The notes beneath the pieces are model-generated. The model was not told the DNA's origin and made no database searches. It saw nothing but the letters and a program-made list of their open reading frames with translations. DNA of 8,775 nucleotides from an uncultured Bacteroidales bacterium (GTDB lineage Bacteria > Bacteroidota > Bacteroidia > Bacteroidales > UBA932), in the NCBI GenBank assembly GCA_900541925.1, contig UQMB01000026.1:1-8775 (forward strand), given 5' to 3'. Position numbers and translations under genes: made by a program. Shown here one piece after another: positions 4,421-8,775 of the stretch (position 1 is the stretch's first letter; each line of letters starts with the position of its first letter).

Positions 4421-6202
4421 ATGGCAAAAGAGATAAAGTTTTCCCTCGTCTATAGGGATATGTGGCAGTCCTCGGGCAAATATCAGCCTCGTGTGGACCA
4501 GCTTGTCCGGGTGGCTCCGGCCATCATTGATATGGGATGCTTCGACCGTGTCGAGACCAACGGCGGAGCGTTCGAGCAGGTGAATCTCCTCTATGGGGAG
4601 AATCCTAATGTCTCAGTGCGCAAGTGGACGGCTCCGTTCCACAAGGCCGGCATCCAGACACATATGCTGGAGCGCGGTCTTAATGGTTTGAGAATGAACC
4701 CGGTACCGGCTGATGTCCGCGAACTTATGTTCAAGGTCAAGAAGGCTCAGGGCACTGACATCTCCCGCTCTTTCTGCGGGCTCAACGACCACCGTAACCT
4801 CAAGCTTTCCGTCGAGTTCGCCAAGAAGGCGGGGATGATTTCGCAGGGTGCGCTTTCCATAACCCATTCCCCGGTGCATACCGTGGATTATTATATGGGT
4901 GTCGTTGACCATCTGGTAGAATATGGCACAGATGAAATATGCCTCAAGGATATGGCTGGAGTGGGACGCCCGACGTTCCTCGCACAGCTGACTTCCGACA
5001 TAAAGAAAAAATATCCTCACATCAAGCTCCAGTACCATGGGCACTGCGGCCCAGGTTTCTCTCCGGCATCAATGCTGGAGGTCGCACGCGCCGGCATCGA
5101 CTACATCGATGTGGCCGTGGAGCCGCTTGCGTGGGGCAAGGTTCATCCGGATGTGATCACCATCCAGCAGATGCTGCGCGCAGACGGCTTCCAGGTGAAG
5201 GACATCAACATGGATGCCTACATGGAAGTGCGCCGTCTGACCCAGGAGTTCATAGATGATTTCCTCGGATACTGGATCAACTCCAGCAACTCTCTGATGA
5301 CATCGCTCCTTGTGGGCTGCGGCCTGCCTGGCGGAATGATGGGTTCGATGATGGCCGACCTCAAGGGATTCAAGGCGGCGATCAACGCGTCGGAGAGGGC
5401 CAACGGCAAGCCGGAAAGCAGCCTCGACACTTTGATGGTCAAGCTGTTCAATGAGGTTGAGTATGTATGGCCTCGCCTCGGATATCCTCCTCTTGTGACC
5501 CCTTTCAGCCAGTATGTCAAGAACACGGCGCTGATGAACCTCCTCGCGTTGAGCCAGAACAAGCCTCGTTTCAGCACGATAGACAAGGATACATGGGGTA
5601 TGATTCTCGGCAAGATGGGTACGCTTCCGGGCAAGCTCGCACCGGAAATCGTCGCCCTCGCCAAGGAGAAGGGCATGGAATTCTATACCGGCAACCCGCA
5701 GGACGAGTATCCTGACGAGCTTCCTAAATTCCGCAAGATGATGCAGGAAGAGGGATGGGACTGCGGCCAGGACGATGAGGAGCTCTTCGAACTCGCCATG
5801 CACGAGCGTCAGTATCGTGATTACAGGAGCGGAGTCGCCAAAGAGAGATTTACCAAGGAACTCGAGGAACTCAAGGCCAAGGCAGGCGCCCCGATTGTGG
5901 TCAAGCGCGCCGTTGTCGAGATGCCGGAGTTTGACATTGACAGCTATGTGGCCAAGTATCCTAAGGCAACCCCGGTACAGGCTCCGGCCAAGGGCAAGAT
6001 GCTCTGGCAGATAGATGTGGAGGACGCTTCCACTGCGCCTGTCGCCGGAACTGCCGTCAAGGCCGGCGCGCCATGTGGATATGTCCAGACCTATTACGGC
6101 ATGGAGGAGATCGTTCCTGCCGTTGACGGGCGGATTGTCGCCGTCACAGCCCCTCAGGGCAAAAGTGTCGCGAAGGGCGAGATTGTCGCTTTCGTCGAGT
6201 AG
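4421..6202 (+). CDS. Oxaloacetate decarboxylase alpha / pyruvate carboxylase B-type carboxyltransferase, biotin lysine absent
   Basis: A 593-residue protein. Residues about 7-280 are a DRE-TIM carboxyltransferase barrel: YRDMWQS (metal-binding Asp13), THSPVHT (148-154), KDMAG with the carboxylated-lysine position at Lys176, and YHGH with metal ligands His206 and His208. Residues about 281-480 are the conserved C-terminal region (PGGMMGSM 303-310, VTPFSQYVKNTA 359-370). A linker leads to a biotinyl-like hammerhead domain, 521-593. Family members move a carboxyl group between biotin and pyruvate/oxaloacetate. Three departures are seen: the biotin-accepting AMKM motif is replaced around YYGMEEIVP (558-566), with no lysine there; the usual RGQN is RGLN (85-88); and the usual HATTG after the His pair is CGPG. 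The enzyme fold and metal site look intact, so it is a divergent paralog that may use a separate biotin carrier or have another substrate. I suspect Bacteroidales homologs share this but could not check. It is monocistronic, with its own -7 box and terminator. Confidence 0.8.
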   Translation: MAKEIKFSLVYRDMWQSSGKYQPRVDQLVRVAPAIIDMGCFDRVETNGGAFEQVNLLYGENPNVSVRKWTAPFHKAGIQTHMLERGLNGLRMNPVPADVRELMFKVKKAQGTDISRSFCGLNDHRNLKLSVEFAKKAGMISQGALSITHSPVHTVDYYMGVVDHLVEYGTDEICLKDMAGVGRPTFLAQLTSDIKKKYPHIKLQYHGHCGPGFSPASMLEVARAGIDYIDVAVEPLAWGKVHPDVITIQQMLRADGFQVKDINMDAYMEVRRLTQEFIDDFLGYWINSSNSLMTSLLVGCGLPGGMMGSMMADLKGFKAAINASERANGKPESSLDTLMVKLFNEVEYVWPRLGYPPLVTPFSQYVKNTALMNLLALSQNKPRFSTIDKDTWGMILGKMGTLPGKLAPEIVALAKEKGMEFYTGNPQDEYPDELPKFRKMMQEEGWDCGQDDEELFELAMHERQYRDYRSGVAKERFTKELEELKAKAGAPIVVKRAVVEMPEFDIDSYVAKYPKATPVQAPAKGKMLWQIDVEDASTAPVAGTAVKAGAPCGYVQTYYGMEEIVPAVDGRIVAVTAPQGKSVAKGEIVAFVE

Positions 6203-6224
6203 GACGCGCTTCACAGCAGTTTTC

Positions 6225-6259
6225 AAGGCCTGGCTCCGTCACTGGAGCCGGGCCTTTTT
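6225..6259 (+). terminator. Intrinsic terminator of the carboxyltransferase gene
   Basis: AAGGCCTGGCTCC (6225-6237) and GGAGCCGGGCCTT (6244-6256) form a 13-bp stem with a single T-G wobble and a 6-base loop, running directly into TTTTT (6255-6259). It lies 22 bp past the stop codon and isolates this gene from dnaK. Confidence 0.93.
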
Positions 6260-6274
6260 GTGACAATTTGTCAC
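6260..6274. promoter_or_regulatory. Operator-like perfect dyad upstream of dnaK
   Basis: GTGACAA-T-TTGTCAC is a perfect 7+1+7 palindrome directly after the terminator T run. It overlaps the TTTG that would serve as the upstream box of the dnaK promoter. GTGAC...GTCAC half-sites recall CRP/FNR-superfamily operators, but the regulator is unknown and this is inference. It is not the CIRCE element (TTAGCACTC-N9-GAGTGCTAA) of HrcA-controlled chaperone genes. Confidence 0.4.
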
Positions 6275-6299
6275 GGGGAGAGGCTTGGCAAATGTTTTG
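6267..6299 (+). promoter_or_regulatory. Likely dnaK promoter
   Basis: TTTG (6267-6270) is followed after 21 bp by ATGTTTTG (6292-6299), which matches TAnnTTTG in the TTTG half but not the TA. Transcription would start near 6306, giving a leader of about 60 bases with a small hairpin (TCCCG...CGGGA) and a very A-rich end before the ATG. No better match lies between the terminator and dnaK, but the -7 box is imperfect. Confidence 0.35.
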
Positions 6300-6367
6300 A
6301 TGTTTCTCTGTGCGTCCCGTCCCGGAAGAGGCGGGAGTTGAAGTGAAATTAAAAATAACAAATAATT

Positions 6368-8266
6368 ATGGGAAAGATTATAGGAATTGACCTCGGTACC
6401 ACGAACTCCTGCGTGGCCGTTATGGAAGGTAACCAGCCGACCGTAATCATCAACGATGAAGGTTCACGCACCACTCCTTCAGTGGTTGCGTTCACGGAGA
6501 ACGGGGAGCGCAAGGTGGGCAACCCGGCCAAGCGTCAGGCTATCACCAACCCGAAGAACACCATATTCTCAATCAAGAGATTCATGGGCGAGACATATGA
6601 CCAGGTGTCCAGGGAAGTGGCACGCGTGCCTTACACGGTAGTGCGCGGTGAGAACAACACCCCTCGTGTGGACATCAACGGACATCCGTATTCTCCACAG
6701 GAGATTTCTGCCATCATCCTCCAGAAGATGAAGAAGACGGCTGAAGACTATCTCCGTCAGGAAGTTACGGAGGCCGTCATCACGGTGCCGGCGTACTTCT
6801 CCGACTCCCAGCGTCAGGCCACCAAGGAGGCCGGCAAGATTGCGGGCCTCGATGTGAAGCGAATCATCAACGAGCCTACGGCCGCAGCCCTCGCTTATGG
6901 TCTGGACAAGAAGAACAAGAACATGAAGGTCGCCGTCTATGACCTCGGTGGCGGTACATTCGATATCTCTATCCTGGAACTCGGTGACGGTGTGTTTGAG
7001 GTGAAGTCCACCAACGGTGATACCCACCTTGGAGGTGATGACTTCGACCAGGCCATCATAGACTGGCTTGCCGGCGAGTTCGCCAAGGACAATGCGGGCA
7101 TCGACCTCAAGAAGGATCCGATGGCTCTCCAGAGACTTAAGGAGGCTGCCGAGAAAGCGAAGATCGAACTCTCAAGCGCAGCCAGCGCAGAGATTAACCT
7201 GCCTTACATCACAGCTGTGGACGGTATGCCTAAGCATCTGGTCAAGACTCTCAGCCGTGCCAAGTTCGAGGCTCTCTGCGACGATCTCTTCCAGAGGTCG
7301 ATCGAGCCTTGCCGCAAGGCCCTCGCGGATGCTCACCTGAGCGCTTCCGACATTGATGAAGTCCTGCTGGTCGGCGGTTCAACCCGTATCCCTAAGGTGC
7401 AGGAGCTTGTTAAGAACTTCTTCGGCAAGGAGCCTAACAAGAGCGTCAACCCGGATGAGGTTGTGGCCATCGGTGCAGCTATCCAGGGCGGCGTGCTTGC
7501 AGGTGACGTGAAGGATGTCCTTCTGCTTGACGTGACTCCGCTGTCTCTCGGTATCGAGACTCTCGGCGGTGTGATGACAAAGCTTATCGACGCCAACACC
7601 ACCATCCCTGTACACAAGGAGCAGGTGTTCAGCACCGCTGCCGACAATCAGCCTTCTGTTGAGGTACGCGTGCTTCAGGGTGAGCGTCCGATGGCGAAAG
7701 ACAACAAGCAGATTGGCGTGTTCCACCTCGACGGCATCGCTCCGGCGCCTCGTGGAATACCTCAGATTGAGGTCTCCTTCGATATCGATACCAACGGTAT
7801 CCTGAGCGTGTCCGCAAAAGACAAGTCAACAGGCAAGGAGCAGCACATCCGTATCGAGGCTTCCAGCGGACTCAGCGACGAGGAGATCAAGAGGATGCGT
7901 GACGAGGCCAAAGCCAACGAGGCCGCAGATAAGGCTGAGAGGGAGAAGGTTGACAAGATCAACAGCGCCGATGCCAATGTCTTCCAGACCGAGAAGAACC
8001 TCAAGGAGTATGGAGACAAGATTCCTGCTGAGAAGAAGTCAGCCATCGAGTCTGCATGCGCAAGCTTGAAGAAGGCCGTGGAGGAGAAGAATATCGCTGA
8101 CATCGACCGCTACAGCTCTGAACTTGAGGCTGCTTGGCACGCCGCTTCAGAGGATATGGCCAAGGCTGCACAGGGTGGCGCCCAGGGTCCGGAAGGGCCA
8201 CAGGGGCCGCAGAATCCTCAGGGGCCGGAAGGCCCTCAGGACGGCCCTCAGCCGGACTTCAGCTAA
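6368..8266 (+). CDS. dnaK: Chaperone protein DnaK (Hsp70)
   Basis: A 632-residue Hsp70, full length for bacteria (E. coli DnaK is 638). DnaK binds exposed hydrophobic segments of proteins in the cytosol in ATP-driven cycles with DnaJ and GrpE. The nucleotide-binding domain (1-382) has GIDLGTTNSC (6-15) with Asp8, Lys70, NEPTAAALAYG with Glu169, DLGGGTFDIS (192-201) with Asp192 and Thr197, and GGSTRIPKV (336-344). The linker is DVLLLDVTPLSLG (383-395). The substrate-binding beta domain contains VLQGERPMAKDN (435-446), and the helical lid spans about 505-600. The C-terminus is unusual: about 603-629 is a Gly/Pro/Gln/Glu repeat (GPEGPQGPQNPQ), and the acidic EEVK-type ending seen in most bacterial DnaK proteins is replaced by PQPDFS. 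The ATG follows an A-rich leader. grpE and dnaJ are not adjacent here: a terminator precedes the gene and another follows it. Confidence 0.98.
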   Translation: MGKIIGIDLGTTNSCVAVMEGNQPTVIINDEGSRTTPSVVAFTENGERKVGNPAKRQAITNPKNTIFSIKRFMGETYDQVSREVARVPYTVVRGENNTPRVDINGHPYSPQEISAIILQKMKKTAEDYLRQEVTEAVITVPAYFSDSQRQATKEAGKIAGLDVKRIINEPTAAALAYGLDKKNKNMKVAVYDLGGGTFDISILELGDGVFEVKSTNGDTHLGGDDFDQAIIDWLAGEFAKDNAGIDLKKDPMALQRLKEAAEKAKIELSSAASAEINLPYITAVDGMPKHLVKTLSRAKFEALCDDLFQRSIEPCRKALADAHLSASDIDEVLLVGGSTRIPKVQELVKNFFGKEPNKSVNPDEVVAIGAAIQGGVLAGDVKDVLLLDVTPLSLGIETLGGVMTKLIDANTTIPVHKEQVFSTAADNQPSVEVRVLQGERPMAKDNKQIGVFHLDGIAPAPRGIPQIEVSFDIDTNGILSVSAKDKSTGKEQHIRIEASSGLSDEEIKRMRDEAKANEAADKAEREKVDKINSADANVFQTEKNLKEYGDKIPAEKKSAIESACASLKKAVEEKNIADIDRYSSELEAAWHAASEDMAKAAQGGAQGPEGPQGPQNPQGPEGPQDGPQPDFS

Positions 8267-8274
8267 CATCGCCT

Positions 8275-8294
8275 GATGCGCTCAGCTGCGCATC
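8275..8294 (+). other. Perfect hairpin between the dnaK stop and its terminator
   Basis: GATGCGC (8275-8281) and GCGCATC (8288-8294) pair perfectly around the 6-base loop TCAGCT, starting 8 bases past the dnaK stop. No U tract follows, so it is more likely a 3'-end stabilising structure or pause site than the terminator. Confidence 0.45.
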
Positions 8295-8315
8295 TGGCCT
8301 GAGATAAGAGCGAAA

Positions 8316-8346
8316 GCCCGGAATGTTTCGACATCCCGGGTTTTTT
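8316..8346 (+). terminator. Intrinsic terminator of dnaK
   Basis: CCCGGAATGT (8317-8326) and ACATCCCGGG (8331-8340) form a 10-bp stem with one A-C mismatch, closed by a UUCG tetraloop and followed by TTTTTT (8341-8346). The UUCG loop makes it exceptionally stable. Confidence 0.92.
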
Positions 8347-8431
8347 GCTGTCTGGCTTTTGCTGTCTGGCTTTTGCTGTTTGGCTTTTGCTGTTTGGCTT
8401 TTGCTGTTTGGCTTTTGCTGTCCGGTTTTTT
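8347..8431. repeat. 14-bp tandem repeat array directly after the dnaK terminator
   Basis: The unit GCTGTCTGGCTTTT occurs at 8347-8360 and 8361-8374, then as GCTGTTTGGCTTTT at 8375-8388, 8389-8402 and 8403-8416. A degenerate sixth unit follows (GCTGTCCGGTTTTTT, 8417-8431) and a further fragment GCTATCGGG at 8432-8440. The first unit abuts the T run of the terminator. The 14-bp period is not a multiple of three, and translations in all frames are low-complexity, so it is not coding. With five near-identical copies it is likely to vary in number by slippage. Confidence 0.92.
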
Positions 8432-8440
8432 GCTATCGGG

Positions 8441-8553
8441 CTTCTGGCGGCATTCTCTGCGGCCCCCTCTCCTGTCAGGTGGAACCTGCTCAGCACAAAG
8501 CCTCGCATGTGCCGCCTGCCCCGGCGCGCTTTAACCGGTGTCCCGAGCGACGT
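8441..8553. other. Intergenic stretch with no recognised feature
   Basis: Between the 14-bp array and the first copy of the 18-bp direct repeat I see no gene, promoter or RNA. The sequence is G+C-rich, and the frames crossing it give no recognisable protein. Confidence 0.4.
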
Positions 8554-8638
8554 GCTGCTCTGGTAGAGGCCTGAGGTCCGGAGCCGCTGCCACCCACCCG
8601 TTCTGTTCCCGGCACGCTGCGCTGCTCTAGTAGAGGCC
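8554..8638. repeat. Direct repeat pair, 18 bp, spaced 67 bp
   Basis: GCTGCTCTGGTAGAGGCC (8554-8571) recurs as GCTGCTCTAGTAGAGGCC (8621-8638), 17 of 18 bases identical. Weaker similarity extends to the left (TGTCCCGAGC against TGTTCCCGGC). The copies lie in different reading frames relative to any open frame, so they are a DNA-level repeat and not a repeated peptide. Confidence 0.6.
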
Positions 8639-8746
8639 GCCTCCTATTCGAAGTTGAAGAGAGTCGCTGACTTTGTCCGGCCAAATGACGTTCTGCCGGA
8701 GAAAAGTTCGTTCGAGAGTGATCTGTATTGGACTGAAAATGGTTGA
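8567..8746 (+). other. Orphan open frame, possible gene fragment
   Basis: After a TAG at 8564-8566 this frame is open for 59 codons to the TGA at 8744-8746, with no ATG and no well-placed alternative start. Its second half reads like protein (KLKRVADFVRPNDVLPEK, then SFESDLYWTENG) with balanced composition, unlike the Arg/Pro-rich first half. It may be the C-terminal scrap of a lost gene joined to unrelated sequence, or chance. I do not recognise it. Confidence 0.2.
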
Positions 8747-8768
8747 CTCAAAAAAAGAGACAATCATC

Positions 8769-8775
8769 ATGAAAT
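8769..8775 (+). CDS. Probable start of a gene running off the right edge
   Basis: ATG at 8769-8771 followed by AAA (Met-Lys) is preceded by an A-rich leader (TCAAAAAAAGAGACAATC), like the leaders of the other genes here. Met-Lys is a common opening for exported proteins. Only two codons are visible, so no product can be named, and no clear TAnnTTTG promoter is seen upstream. Confidence 0.4.

Noticed and set aside
5069..6226. 385-codon open frame on the minus strand
   Set aside because: Antisense to the carboxyltransferase gene; His/Leu/Arg-rich with no recognisable motif, a shadow of biased codon use in the real gene.
6275..6367. CIRCE element for HrcA control of dnaK
   Set aside because: No TTAGCACTC-N9-GAGTGCTAA or close variant is present; the only strong dyad is the unrelated one at 6260-6274.
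8347..8440. CRISPR array
   Set aside because: Units are 14 bp and directly contiguous, without spacers, and no cas gene is present.
8263..8574. Open frames on both strands over the 14-bp repeats
   Set aside because: Translations are periodic low-complexity strings produced by the repeat, overlapping the dnaK terminator.

Overview
The window looks like a chromosomal piece of a gut-type Bacteroidales (Bacteroidota) genome. The signs are start codons behind A-rich leaders with no Shine-Dalgarno sequence, several TAnnTTTG-type -7 boxes (some with TTTG/TTG about 20 bp upstream), a decayed IS3-family transposase of the kind common in Bacteroides relatives, a fimbrillin-like surface protein, and a Bacteroidota-like DnaK. 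I inferred this from motifs and family resemblance; no search was run.

Layout, left to right. (1) 1-842: 3' part of a fimbrillin-like surface protein gene (+), then a probable terminator hairpin. (2) About 1005-1509: the decayed 3' end of an IS3-family element (+), with an in-frame TGA and at least one frameshift. (3) 1574-2692: a compact minus-strand operon of three small membrane proteins (TM2-domain, CD225/dispanin-like, DUF2752), with a good promoter at 2716-2746 and TAATG coupling of the last two genes. (4) 2892-3737: an uncharacterised coiled-coil lipoprotein (-), visibly A+T-richer than its neighbours. (5) 3796-4172: a gene-free, unusually G+C-rich block with small repeats. (6) 4218-4294: tRNA-His(GTG) on the minus strand, with its own promoter and a strong terminator. 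(7) 4421-6202: a carboxyltransferase of the oxaloacetate decarboxylase alpha / pyruvate carboxylase B type (+), whose C-terminal biotinyl-like domain lacks the acceptor lysine. (8) 6368-8266: dnaK (+), with a dyad overlapping its likely promoter. (9) 8267-8775: a strong terminator, then an unusual 14-bp tandem repeat array, a 67-bp-spaced direct repeat, an orphan open frame, and the first codons of a gene running off the right edge.

The right half (carboxyltransferase, dnaK) is core metabolism and proteostasis, with each gene in its own transcription unit. The left half, downstream of the tRNA-His 3' end, is accessory in character: IS remnant, surface and membrane proteins, uneven base composition. 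The items most worth a second look are the carboxyltransferase without a biotin site, the three-gene membrane operon, the post-dnaK repeat array, and the operator-like dyad upstream of dnaK.
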